Part shown: positions 16,286 through 24,342 of the stretch, one piece after another
How the letters are laid out: every line of letters starts with the position of its first letter
Numbering within the stretch: the first letter of the stretch is position 1
Assembly: GCF_041346945.1 (NCBI RefSeq)
Contig: NZ_CP166850.1
Coordinates: forward strand, 9,904,501-9,968,500
Direction: 5' to 3'
DNA: 64,000 nt
Origin: Amycolatopsis sp. cg9
Lineage (GTDB): Bacteria > Actinomycetota > Actinomycetes > Mycobacteriales > Pseudonocardiaceae
Position numbers and translations under genes: made by a program
The notes under the pieces: generated by a model
The model's database searches: none
The model's input: the letters and a program-made list of their open reading frames with translations, nothing else
What the model was told of the DNA's origin: nothing

Positions 16286-18259
16286 ATGGGCCACGGTCCC
16301 GACGAACCCGTTCGCGCGACGAACCTGGCTTCCGGCCACGTTGCCGGGCGCCTGACGCAGATCGGCACCGTCCACGGCGGCGTCCACCTGCACAACCCTC
16401 CCCGCCCAGTCGTGACTCTGCCGTACCGGACCGTGTCGATACCGCAACACGCCACGGCGCTCCAGCCCCGTGCAGCCACCGGCGAACTCGCACGCGTTCT
16501 CGAGCACGGCGACACCGCGGTCCTCACCTCGAGCAGCGCAGTGCGCGCCGGAGTGATCTCCGGGCTCGGCGGCGTCGGCAAAACTCAAATCGCGCTCACC
16601 TACGCGGAACAGGCATGGGCCGCAGGCGTGCTCGATCTGCTGGTCTGGGTGACAGCCGGGTCACGAGACGCGATCGTCTCCGCCTACGCCGAACTCGCGA
16701 CCGAACTGGACGGTCACACCGATCCCGATCCCGACCGCGGTGCGCGACGCCTGCTCTCCTGGCTGGCCACGACCAAGGCGCGCTGGCTGATCGTGCTCGA
16801 CGACCTCCAGCAGCCGCACGATCTCGACGGCCTCTGGCCGCCGGCCATGGAGACCGGGCGAGTCGTCGTCACCACCCGCCGCCGCGATGCCGCCTTGCGA
16901 GGCCCCTGGCGCCGCCAGATCGACATCGGCCTGTTCACGTCCCGAGAGGCGCACAACTACCTCCGCGACGCGCTCGCCGATCAACCGCTCCTGCGCGACG
17001 ACATCACCGGGCTCGCGTCCAGCCTGGGGTGTCTGCCGCTGGCCCTGGCACAAGCCACCGCCTACATGATCGACCGCGACCTGTCGTGCACCGCCTACCT
17101 CGCACGGTGGAACGACCGTCACCGCCGGCTGGCCACGCTGTTCCCCGAAACGGACGGACTCCCGGACCAGCAACGGGCCACCATCGCCACGACGTGGTCC
17201 CTGTCCATCGAGCACGCGAGCCGGCTCGAACCCGCCGGACTGGCCCGGCCGATGCTCGACGTGGCCAGCGTGCTCGACGCCAACGGCATACCCACCGACG
17301 TTTTCGCCACCAGCGCCGTCACCGATCTGCTCACGACGATCACCGAGCGGGAGATCGACGCGGCGGAAGCCTACGATGCCCTCGGCTGCTTGCACCGGCT
17401 CAACCTGATCACCCGCAGCCAGGATTCGGCAGCTCGGGCCGTACGAGTCCACGCACTCGTGCAACGCGCCACTCGCGAGGCGATGCCGGACGCCTACCGC
17501 ACGCGGATCACCCACGCCGCCGCAAACGCCCTGCTGGAGATCTGGCCTGAGATCGAGACCGATCCACAGCTCGGGCAGGTGCTGCGCGCCAACACCGCCA
17601 CACTGGCCGAATGCAGCGGACCACACCTGTGGACACCGGACGCGCACAACGTCCTGCTCCGCGCGGGCAAGAGCCTCGGCGACGCCGGACTGACGATCGA
17701 GGCCCGTACGTACTTCACGGAGCTGCGCTCAGCCGCCGAACAACAACTCGGCCGCGCCCACCCCAGCACGTTGACCATCCGCCACGGTCTCGCCCGTTGG
17801 CAAGGTGAAGGAGGTGATCCCGCCGCGGCGGCTGCGGAGTTCCAGAGGGTCCTCGAAGACCGGATCCGGGTGCTGGGCCCCGACCACCCCGACACCCTGA
17901 GAACCCGGTACAGCCTCGCCGACTGGCGGGCCCGCACCGGCGACCCCGCCGGCGCAGCCGAGGAGTACGAACAACTCCTCGACAACCAGCTCCGCATCCT
18001 GGGGCGCGACCACCCGGACACGTCGAACACCCGAAACAACCTGGCCTACTGGCGGGGCGAGGTCGGCAACCCCGCAGCTGCGGCTGCCGAATTCGAACGA
18101 CTTTTCGACGAGAGGCTTCGCACCTTGGGCCCGGACCACCCCAAAACCTTGCGCACGCTGAACAATCTCGCCTACTGGCTGGCCGCATCCGGCAACCCCG
18201 CCGGCGCAGCCGCTGCCCTCGACCGGCTCGCACACTGGCAAGAAAGCAATGACCGCTGA
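16286..18259 (+). CDS. NLR-like NB-ARC/TPR protein with N-terminal RHIM-like amyloid motif
   Basis: A 657-residue STAND ATPase. Residues 13-33 read N-x3-G-x3-G-x3-Q-x-G-x3-G-G-V, the pattern of bacterial amyloid signalling sequences (BASS), related to the animal RHIM. The NB-ARC domain follows with Walker A GLGGVGKT (93-100) and Walker B LIVLDD (168-173). The C-terminus has about three 42-residue TPR units, each with LGPDHPDTLRTR-like phrases. Such proteins are predicted sensors that oligomerise and template amyloid folding of a partner effector, in antiphage defence or cell death. No second copy of the motif is seen in neighbours. The ATG at 16286 is chosen; ATG 16268 and TTG 16244 are in frame upstream. 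A tRNA-Asn and a strong hairpin follow. Confidence 0.82.
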   Translation: MGHGPDEPVRATNLASGHVAGRLTQIGTVHGGVHLHNPPRPVVTLPYRTVSIPQHATALQPRAATGELARVLEHGDTAVLTSSSAVRAGVISGLGGVGKTQIALTYAEQAWAAGVLDLLVWVTAGSRDAIVSAYAELATELDGHTDPDPDRGARRLLSWLATTKARWLIVLDDLQQPHDLDGLWPPAMETGRVVVTTRRRDAALRGPWRRQIDIGLFTSREAHNYLRDALADQPLLRDDITGLASSLGCLPLALAQATAYMIDRDLSCTAYLARWNDRHRRLATLFPETDGLPDQQRATIATTWSLSIEHASRLEPAGLARPMLDVASVLDANGIPTDVFATSAVTDLLTTITEREIDAAEAYDALGCLHRLNLITRSQDSAARAVRVHALVQRATREAMPDAYRTRITHAAANALLEIWPEIETDPQLGQVLRANTATLAECSGPHLWTPDAHNVLLRAGKSLGDAGLTIEARTYFTELRSAAEQQLGRAHPSTLTIRHGLARWQGEGGDPAAAAAEFQRVLEDRIRVLGPDHPDTLRTRYSLADWRARTGDPAGAAEEYEQLLDNQLRILGRDHPDTSNTRNNLAYWRGEVGNPAAAAAEFERLFDERLRTLGPDHPKTLRTLNNLAYWLAASGNPAGAAAALDRLAHWQESNDR

Positions 18260-18282
18260 GAGCGCGACGCCAGACGCAAAGA

Positions 18283-18307
18283 AGGCCCAGGTCGTTGACC
18301 TGGGCCT
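18283..18307. terminator. Perfect 11-bp hairpin between NLR gene and tRNA-Asn
   Basis: AGGCCCAGGTC (18283-18293) and GACCTGGGCCT (18297-18307) are exact inverted repeats around a 3-nt loop. It lies 24 bp after the NLR-like stop and 4 bp beyond the 3' end of the minus-strand tRNA, where TTCTTTG follows in the minus direction. It can act as a bidirectional terminator, best placed for the tRNA transcript. Confidence 0.75.
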
Positions 18308-18310
18308 CTG

Positions 18311-18383
18311 CTCCCCCGCTTGGACTCGAACCAAGAACCCTCCGGTTAACAGCCGAATGCTCTGCCAGTTGAGCTACAGGGGA
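18311..18383 (-). tRNA. tRNA-Asn (GTT)
   Basis: A 73-nt cloverleaf on the minus strand. The acceptor stem pairs TCCCCTG (5', from 18383) with CGGGGGA. The D stem is GCTC/GAGC, the anticodon stem TTCGG/CCGGA with loop CTGTTAA, and the T stem CTTGG/CCAAG with TTCGAGT loop. The anticodon GTT is at 18348-18350. G73 is the last encoded base; CCA is not encoded. A hairpin terminator follows. Confidence 0.97.
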
Positions 18384-18550
18384 ATGTCGCTCACTTCCGG
18401 TGCCGGTCTCTCCGACCGACAAGAGAAACCTTAGCCCATGCCCCAACCCCGCCTCACACCACCCCCCACTTGGCGCAACCGCCACCGGAGTCCCGGTTTT
18501 CCTGGACAATGGACAGTCGGACGACCTGACGACGGAAGGCGTGGACGCGG

Positions 18551-18721
18551 ATGAAGAAGTTCCTGCTGGGGGCGGGCCTGGGGTACGTACTGGGCGCCAA
18601 GGCAGGCCGGGGGCGGTACGAGCAGCTCGTGCGCACCTACCGCCGGGTCGTCGATCACCCCATGGTTCAAGGGGCCGCCGGGGTTGCGCGGGCGAAGATC
18701 AGTGAGAAGGTGCGCCGCTAG
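18551..18721 (+). CDS. Small YtxH-like protein
   Basis: A 56-residue protein starting at ATG 18551. The start MKKFLLGAGLGYVLGAKAG is a short glycine-rich hydrophobic segment, followed by a charged helix (RGRYEQLVRTYRRVV) and a basic end. Actinobacteria commonly encode such YtxH-like small envelope-associated proteins. No function is known. It converges on the methyltransferase gene, and the two stop codons overlap within CTAG (18718-18721). Confidence 0.72.
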   Translation: MKKFLLGAGLGYVLGAKAGRGRYEQLVRTYRRVVDHPMVQGAAGVARAKISEKVRR

Positions 18722-19479
18722 GCCTGGGCCACGAAGAACACCCGGCGGAACTCGAACCACGTGGTGCCGTCGGGGCGGGTGGGGTACGCCGACGCCAGGC
18801 GGGGGGCCAGTTCCGCGCGGAACCGGTCCCATTCGTCGTCGGCCAGTGCGGCGCGGACCGGGCGCAGGGCCGTTCCGGTGATCCACTCCAGCACCGGGTT
18901 CTCGCCGCGCAGGGGCTGCAGGTACGTCGTCTCCCAGGCGTCGACGGCGCAGCCCGCGTCGGCCAGGAGGTTCGCGTAGCCGAGGGGGCTGGAGACCGCG
19001 TCGTCCTCGCGCAGGACGACGTCGGCCAGCCGGGCCGACCAGGCCGGGGAGGCCGCGAGTTCCCGCGTCAGCGCGTGCGAAGGCGCGTTGAAGTTGCCCG
19101 GCACCTGAACCGCCAGGTAAGCGCCCGAAGGCAACGAAGCAGCCCAGCGGCGGAGCAGCGCGTCGTGGTCCGGGACCCACTGCAGGACGGCGTTCGACAC
19201 CACGACGTCGGTGTCCGGTGCCGGCGTCCAGTCGCGGACGTCGAACACCGTGGCGTCGAGGCCGCGGGCGCGTGCGGCTGTCACCATTTCGGGTGAACTA
19301 TCGCCGCACTCCAGGGCCGCGCCGGGCCAGCGATCCCGAAGAGAAACAGTCAGGTTCCCCGGGCCGCAGCCGAGGTCGACCACGCGCCGGGGCGACGAAG
19401 CCGCGATGCGCGAGACGAGGTCGTGGAACGGCCGGGCCCGCAGGTCGGCGTAGTCGAGGTACTTCGCGGGATCCCACAC
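18718..19479 (-). CDS. tam: Trans-aconitate 2-methyltransferase
   Basis: A 253-residue class I SAM-dependent methyltransferase, starting at GTG 19479 with GGAGG five nt upstream. It begins WDPAKYLDYADLRARPFHDL, has the SAM-binding VVDLGCGPGNLT (about residues 33-44), VSNAVLQWVPDHDALLRRW and the family end WFEFRRVFFVAQA. The length equals that of E. coli Tam. The enzyme methylates trans-aconitate, an inhibitor of aconitase formed spontaneously from cis-aconitate. A 33-bp palindrome lies just upstream. In streptomycetes tam is controlled by a MarR-type TamR; none is adjacent here. Confidence 0.88.
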   Translation of the reverse strand: MWDPAKYLDYADLRARPFHDLVSRIAASSPRRVVDLGCGPGNLTVSLRDRWPGAALECGDSSPEMVTAARARGLDATVFDVRDWTPAPDTDVVVSNAVLQWVPDHDALLRRWAASLPSGAYLAVQVPGNFNAPSHALTRELAASPAWSARLADVVLREDDAVSSPLGYANLLADAGCAVDAWETTYLQPLRGENPVLEWITGTALRPVRAALADDEWDRFRAELAPRLASAYPTRPDGTTWFEFRRVFFVAQA

Positions 19480-19494
19480 GGTCGCCTCCAGCAA

Positions 19495-19527
19495 GCAGTA
19501 CGCCTGTACTGAGTACGAGCGTACTGC
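19495..19527. promoter_or_regulatory. 33-bp four-box palindrome upstream of tam
   Basis: Outer arms GCAGTACGC (19495-19503) and GCGTACTGC (19519-19527), and inner arms GTACT (19506-19510) and AGTAC (19512-19516), are all exact inverted repeats around one central G at 19511; only two base pairs do not match. It thus contains four AGTAC/GTACT boxes. It ends 16 bp before the tam start and overlaps the stop codon of the upstream gene. Most likely an operator for a dimer pair; a transcript hairpin (no T run) is the alternative. Confidence 0.65.
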
Positions 19528-20048
19528 TATTCGGCGGGGTTGACCAGCTTCGCGGCGGCCTGCTCGGCGATGGCCGCCACCAGGGTGGCGTCGGTGCCGG
19601 GGTCCGGGCGGACCTGCAGGACCGCGCCGTCGCGGCCCGGGATCTTGCGCTGGACGAACCACGCTCCCCCGGACCCGATCTCTTGCCGGTGCCGTGAGCG
19701 GATCGAGCCCTCGACGCGCTGGTAGGCCTCGCGCGGCACCTTGCCCGGCTCCGGCAGCCGGAAGCGGACCGGTGGCAGGTCGGCCAGCACGACTGCCGCA
19801 CCCGCGGTGCTCTCCTCGGCCGACTCGGTCAGCGTGAACACGCCGTCGGACCAGGTCGCCTTGGCGACCAGGTGCCAGCCGACGCGCCGCGCGCCGTCGC
19901 CGTCCGGGACCCACAGGCCCAGCGCCGTCACGACCAAGTGGCCGCCGCCCTCGACCGGGGCGCTGTCGACGACGTCCTCACCCGGCGAGAGCGTGCCCGG
20001 GAAGTCGGGCGGCGTGCGGTCGCCCAGCAACCGGCGCAGGAAGCTCAT
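19527..20048 (-). CDS. Conserved actinobacterial protein of unknown function next to dnaG
   Basis: A 173-residue soluble protein. It starts MSFLRRLLGDRTPPDFPG and has a beta-rich centre (GGHLVVTALGLWVPDGDGARRVGWHLVAKATW) and an alternating C-terminal part ending in AAIAEQAAAKL. No catalytic motif is evident. It begins 1 bp after the dnaG stop, so it is almost certainly co-transcribed with dnaG, and it is typical of genes found beside dnaG in this order. Function unknown. Confidence 0.75.
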   Translation of the reverse strand: MSFLRRLLGDRTPPDFPGTLSPGEDVVDSAPVEGGGHLVVTALGLWVPDGDGARRVGWHLVAKATWSDGVFTLTESAEESTAGAAVVLADLPPVRFRLPEPGKVPREAYQRVEGSIRSRHRQEIGSGGAWFVQRKIPGRDGAVLQVRPDPGTDATLVAAIAEQAAAKLVNPAE

Positions 20049-20049
20049 C

Positions 20050-21954
20050 TCAGCCCCACGCGCCGGCGGCCGCCTGCTCGCCCAGCGACTTCTTGTACTG
20101 CTCGAGCGCGACGAGGTCGCCGAACAGCGCGCGGTAGTCGTCCGGCGCTTCGACCGGCGACAGCCGCTGCAGCTTGCCCTTGATCTCCGCGATCTGGCGG
20201 CCGACGAGCCCCTCCTGCAGCCGCGCGAGGATCGACGAGATGTACCGCGAGTCGACTTCGTCCTTGGCCTGCAACGGTTCCACGGCCAGCTCGGACAGCA
20301 CCCGCCGGACCGTCCCTTCCGGGCAGTGCGGGGCCGCGGCGTCCAGCAGCGCCGGGCCGGTCAGGCCGGAACCCGCGCCACCCGCCTTGAGCACGGCCTC
20401 GTGCACCGCGACGTACACCGGGTGCGTGAACGCCTCCAGCGGCAGGGCGTCGTACTCCGGCCCGGCGATCGCCGGCTGCTGCAACGCGGCCTTCAGCGCC
20501 TCGCGCTGCACGGCGAACCGCGGGTCCTTGGGCGCCGGGCGAGCGACGTCCTGCTTCGCCGGGGCCGACGGGGCCTCGGCGCGCGCGGACTGGCGCAGCG
20601 GCGCGCCCCCGCGCTTGTCGGTCGCGCCCGCACTGCCGCGGACCCGGTTGACCACCTGGGCGACGTCCTGCCAGCCCACCCACCAGGCGAGCTTCGACGC
20701 GTAGCCGTCGCGGGCCGCGCGGTCCTTGATCGACGCGACCATCGGCACCGTCTTCTGCAGCGCCGCGACCTGGCCGTCGACCGAGTCGAGGTCGTAGTTC
20801 TTGAGCGTGCTGCGGATGACGAACTCGAACAGCGGGGTCCGCCGCGCGACCAGGTCCTTCACCGCGCTGTCGCCCTTGGCCAGGCGCAGCTCGCAGGGGT
20901 CCATGCCGTCCGGCGCGACCGCGATGTAGGTCTGACCGGCGAACGTCTGGTCGCCTTCGAAGGCTTTCAAAGCAGCCTTCTGGCCCGCTTCGTCGCCGTC
21001 GAAGGTGAAGATGACTTCGCCGCGGAAGGCGTCGTCGTCCATCATCAGCCGGCGCAGCACCTTCATGTGGTCCTCGCCGAACGCCGTGCCGGACGACGCG
21101 ACCGCCGTCGGCACGCCCGCCGCGTGCATCGCCATCACGTCGGTGTAGCCCTCGACCACGACCACCTGGTGCCGCTTCGCGATCTCGCGCTTGGCCAGGT
21201 CGAGGCCGAACATGACCTGCGACTTCTTGTAGATCGGCGACTCGGCGGTGTTGAGGTACTTCGCCGAGATCCGGTCGTCGTCGAACAGCCGCCGCGCGCC
21301 GAAGCCGACGACTTCGTTGCCGACGTCGCGGATCGGCCAGACCAGGCGCCGGTGGAAGCGGTCCATCGGGCCGCGCTGGCCCTCCTTGGACAGGCCCGCC
21401 GTCAGCAGCTCCTTGACCTCGAACCCGCGCGTGAGCAGGTGCTTGGTCAGCTTGTCCCAGCCGCCGGGGGCGTAGCCGCAGCCGAACGTCTTGGCCGCGG
21501 CGGCGTCGAACCCGCGCTCGGACAGGAAGTCCCGCGCGGCGCGCGCCTCGTCGGTGACCAGCTGCTCGGCGTAGAACTCCTGGGCCGCGCGGTGCGCCTC
21601 GATCAGCCGGCTGCGGCTGCCGCGGTCGCGCTGGATCGTCGCGCCGCCGCCTTCGTAGGTGAGCCGGATGCCGACCCGGTCGGCCAGTCGCTCGACGGCC
21701 TCCACGAAGGTGATCAGATCGATCTTCTGGATGAACTTGATCACGTCGCCGCCCTCGCCACAGCCGAAGCAGTGGAAAGTGCCGTGCGTCGGGCGGACGT
21801 TGAACGACGGGGTCTTCTCGTTGTGGAACGGGCAGAGGCCCTTCAGGCTTCCGCCACCGGCGCGGCGCAGCGCCACGTACTCCCCGACGACCTCGTCGAT
21901 CCGGTTCCGCTCGCGCACCTCCGCGATGTCGCTCTCCCGAATCCGTCCTGCCAC
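20050..21954 (-). CDS. dnaG: DNA primase
   Basis: A 634-residue primase. The N-terminal zinc-binding domain has CPFHNEKTPSF and HCFGCGEGGD (a CHC2 zinc finger). The RNA polymerase core includes the DnaG motif SAKYLNTAESPIYKKSQV and the TOPRIM motifs VVVEGYTDVMAMHAAG and FTFDGDEAGQKAA. The C-terminal helicase-binding region ends with EQYKKSLGEQAAAGAWG. It makes RNA primers at replication forks. The start GTG 21954 gives MAGRIRESDIAEV, as in relatives; GTG 21963 adds three residues. It is divergent from an ECF41 gene with only about 40 bp between starts. Confidence 0.96.
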   Translation of the reverse strand: MAGRIRESDIAEVRERNRIDEVVGEYVALRRAGGGSLKGLCPFHNEKTPSFNVRPTHGTFHCFGCGEGGDVIKFIQKIDLITFVEAVERLADRVGIRLTYEGGGATIQRDRGSRSRLIEAHRAAQEFYAEQLVTDEARAARDFLSERGFDAAAAKTFGCGYAPGGWDKLTKHLLTRGFEVKELLTAGLSKEGQRGPMDRFHRRLVWPIRDVGNEVVGFGARRLFDDDRISAKYLNTAESPIYKKSQVMFGLDLAKREIAKRHQVVVVEGYTDVMAMHAAGVPTAVASSGTAFGEDHMKVLRRLMMDDDAFRGEVIFTFDGDEAGQKAALKAFEGDQTFAGQTYIAVAPDGMDPCELRLAKGDSAVKDLVARRTPLFEFVIRSTLKNYDLDSVDGQVAALQKTVPMVASIKDRAARDGYASKLAWWVGWQDVAQVVNRVRGSAGATDKRGGAPLRQSARAEAPSAPAKQDVARPAPKDPRFAVQREALKAALQQPAIAGPEYDALPLEAFTHPVYVAVHEAVLKAGGAGSGLTGPALLDAAAPHCPEGTVRRVLSELAVEPLQAKDEVDSRYISSILARLQEGLVGRQIAEIKGKLQRLSPVEAPDDYRALFGDLVALEQYKKSLGEQAAAGAWG

Positions 21955-21995
21955 GTCATCCACTCTAGTCGTGCCGGTTGCGGCACACTCGGGGC

Positions 21996-22949
21996 ATGGC
22001 CTCCACGCCCACCGCCCAGGACACCCTCGCCGCGGAGTTCGCCGCGCACCGCAGTCACCTGATCGGGGTGGCCTACCGGCTGACCGGCACGCGCGCCGAC
22101 GCCGAGGACGCGGTCCAGGAGTCCTGGCTGCGACTGGCCGGGCTCGACGACGCCGGCCGCGCGGCCATCCGCGAGCTGCGCGGCTGGCTGACCACGGTCG
22201 TCGGCCGGATCTGCCTGGACCGGCTGAAGTCGGCCGCCACGCAGCGAGAGCGCTACGTGGGCAACTGGCTCCCGGAGCCGGTCGTCACGCCGTTCGGGCG
22301 GCCGGTGAGCGAGGACCCGCTCGAGGTCGCCGTGCGCGACGACGGGCTGCGGATGGCCGCGCTCGTCGTGCTCGACAAGCTGACCCCGGAGCAGCGCGTC
22401 GCCTTCGTGCTGCACGACGCCTTCTCGGTGCCGTTCGCCGAGATCGCGGACGCGCTCGGCGTTTCGGTCGAGGCGGCGCGCCAGCACGCGTCCCGCGGCC
22501 GCAAGGCCCTCGCCGACGCCGATCCGGCCCCGCGGGTGCCGCTGGACGACCAGGCGAAGATCCTGGAGAAGTTCGTCGTCGCCCTGCAGGCCGGCGACAT
22601 CCGGGCGATGACCGAGCTGCTGGCCCCGGACGTCGTGCTCGTCGGCGACTCGAACGGCAAGGGCCGGACCACGCGCCAGCTCATCGTCGGCGCGGACAAG
22701 ATCGCCCGGTTCTTCGTGGGCCTCACCAGCAAGTACCCGCCCGGGGTGCTCACCGGCGGCACGCCGGTGCTCGTCAACGGCGATCTCGGGGTGTACCTCG
22801 CTCCGCAGCCGGGCCAGGACGGCTTCTTCGCCCTCGACGAGCACGTGCAGGCGATGACCGTCCGCGACGGGAAGATCGTGGCGATCTACGACGTGGTGAA
22901 CCCGGACAAGCTGGCCCGGATCACGCGTCCCGGCGACGCGCCCGCGTGA
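21996..22949 (+). CDS. Second ECF41-family sigma factor
   Basis: A 317-residue sigma factor with region 2 (LIGVAYRLTGTRADAEDAVQ), region 4 (LTPEQRVAFVLHDAFSVPF, SVEAARQHASRGRKAL) and a SnoaL-like C-terminal domain. ECF41 signature residues are NWLPEP (90-95), GDSNGKGR and NPDKL. It starts at ATG 21996; no ECF41 promoter is visible in the 32 bp upstream. It is convergent with, and overlaps by 29 bp, the ABC-2 type membrane gene. A consensus-like ECF41 promoter before the gene at 23755-24321 suggests that gene is its target. Confidence 0.9.
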   Translation: MASTPTAQDTLAAEFAAHRSHLIGVAYRLTGTRADAEDAVQESWLRLAGLDDAGRAAIRELRGWLTTVVGRICLDRLKSAATQRERYVGNWLPEPVVTPFGRPVSEDPLEVAVRDDGLRMAALVVLDKLTPEQRVAFVLHDAFSVPFAEIADALGVSVEAARQHASRGRKALADADPAPRVPLDDQAKILEKFVVALQAGDIRAMTELLAPDVVLVGDSNGKGRTTRQLIVGADKIARFFVGLTSKYPPGVLTGGTPVLVNGDLGVYLAPQPGQDGFFALDEHVQAMTVRDGKIVAIYDVVNPDKLARITRPGDAPA

Positions 22950-23691
22950 TCCCGCCCGCCAGCAGCAGCACGGCGAAGGCCCCGAAGTAGGCCAGCGCCC
23001 AGCCCGGCGGCAGCGGCGAGTCGGACAGCACCGTGGCGTTGCCGCCGTCCCGGCCCGCGTTCGCCTCGCCGGTGCCGCTGAGGAACTTCGTGACGGCGTT
23101 CAGCGGCAGCCACCGGTGGATCGCCTGCCCGGCCCGCGGGATCAGCTGGACGACGTTCTCCGCCATCAGCGGGTAGGCCACGAGCACCGCGACCGCCCCG
23201 GCGGTGTGGCGCACGAGCAGGCCGACGCCGACCCCGCAGACGGCGGCCAGCGCGAACACCGGCCCGGTGCCGGCGACGATCGTCCAGTCCGCGGCGCTGT
23301 CCAGGGCCAGGTCGGCGTCCGGGGTGAGCACCCGGGCGACCAGCCAGGCCGTGAACGCGGCCGCTTCGCCGATCCCGAACGCGTACCCGGCGACGAGGGC
23401 GGCCTTGGCCAGCAGCACCGGCGTCCGGCCGGGCACGGCTTGGAAGGTGCCGTGGATCGTGCCGGAGTGGTACTCGCTGGTCACCGCGAGCGCGCCCAGC
23501 ACCAGCACCGCGACCAGCGCGAGCTGGTAGCCGAACTGGGTGCTCGCGACGGTGGGCGGCAGCCGGGACTCGGTGGCGGTGAGCGCCGTGAGCGCGGCCG
23601 GGAAGGCCAGCGCGACGAGCGCGAAGAGGCCGCACACCCAGGGCGTGGCGATGCTGAAGAGCTTGATCCGTTCACTGGCGACGAGGTGCAT
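22921..23691 (-). CDS. ABC-2 type permease-like membrane protein
   Basis: A 256-residue protein with about six membrane helices, starting MHLVASERIKLFSIATPWVCG as ABC-2 type permeases of the YhhJ or 'ABC transporter permease' type do (SERIKL near the N-terminus). TSEYHSGTIHGTFQAVPGRT is the conserved cytoplasmic loop of this group. No ATP-binding subunit is encoded nearby, so it is an orphan permease or depends on a distant ATPase. Its 3' end overlaps the converging ECF41 gene. Confidence 0.78.
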   Translation of the reverse strand: MHLVASERIKLFSIATPWVCGLFALVALAFPAALTALTATESRLPPTVASTQFGYQLALVAVLVLGALAVTSEYHSGTIHGTFQAVPGRTPVLLAKAALVAGYAFGIGEAAAFTAWLVARVLTPDADLALDSAADWTIVAGTGPVFALAAVCGVGVGLLVRHTAGAVAVLVAYPLMAENVVQLIPRAGQAIHRWLPLNAVTKFLSGTGEANAGRDGGNATVLSDSPLPPGWALAYFGAFAVLLLAGGITRARRRDA

Positions 23692-23754
23692 GCGCAGAAC
23701 GGTCCCGCGGCGGACCCCGGCGGCGCGTCCACCCGGGGTCCGATCCCCGGTGTC

Positions 23755-24321
23755 CTACGGCAGCGGGACGCGGCAGGCGTCACCCGAGGTGAACCCCTGG
23801 TCGACGATGCCGAGCGCGCTGTTCATCCGGGCGCGGGAGTTCTCCAGCGCGATCTGGTAGGTCAGCTCGACGACGCCTGCGCGGCCGAACTCGCGCTCGA
23901 GCTCCGCGACCTGCTCGTCGGTCACCGTGACCCGCTCGCCGGACATCGCGTCGGCGTAGGCGATCGCGAGGCGTTCCTGGTGGCTGAACGCGGGCGACGT
24001 CGCGTAGTCGTCGATCTTCTTCAGCCGTTCGACGTCCAGGCCGTCGTGCTTCTGCAGCATGGTGCCGAAGTCGACGCACCACGAGCAGCCGATCCGGGTC
24101 GCGACCCGGTAGACGGCGAGTTCGCGGACGTTCACCGGCAGCTTCTTGGCGGCGCGTTCCACCAGCAGTTCGTGCGCGAGGTTCGCGCGCAGCAGGCCGG
24201 GGTGGTGCGCGACGACGGCCATCGGCTCCGGCACGGCGCCGTAGCGGCGGCCGGCGATCCGGTAGCACAGCTTGAGGAGCGGTCCGGCTTCGGTGGTCTT
24301 CTTCGCGGTGATGCGCGGCAT
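23755..24321 (-). CDS. Carboxymuconolactone decarboxylase family protein (AhpD-like)
   Basis: A 188-residue helical protein. The redox motif is IGCSWCVDFG (CxxC), with a RELAVYRVATR helix before it and LTYQIALENSRARMNSALG near the end. This family is one of the classical partners of ECF41 sigma factors. Upstream, inside the end of the MFS gene, TGTCACG-N16-CGTC matches the ECF41 promoter nearly perfectly, so this is a predicted target of one of the two ECF41 factors. It begins 21 bp after the MFS stop and could also be read through from that gene. Confidence 0.85.
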   Translation of the reverse strand: MPRITAKKTTEAGPLLKLCYRIAGRRYGAVPEPMAVVAHHPGLLRANLAHELLVERAAKKLPVNVRELAVYRVATRIGCSWCVDFGTMLQKHDGLDVERLKKIDDYATSPAFSHQERLAIAYADAMSGERVTVTDEQVAELEREFGRAGVVELTYQIALENSRARMNSALGIVDQGFTSGDACRVPLP

Positions 24322-24342
24322 GTCCGTTCTCCTTCGTCTCGG

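Noticed and set aside
18311..18383. tRNA-Asn as an integration site
   Set aside because: No integrase gene and no second copy of the tRNA 3' end was seen in the window.
21955..21995. ECF41 promoter before the second ECF41 gene
   Set aside because: No TGTCACA/CGTC pair fits in the short gap before 21996.
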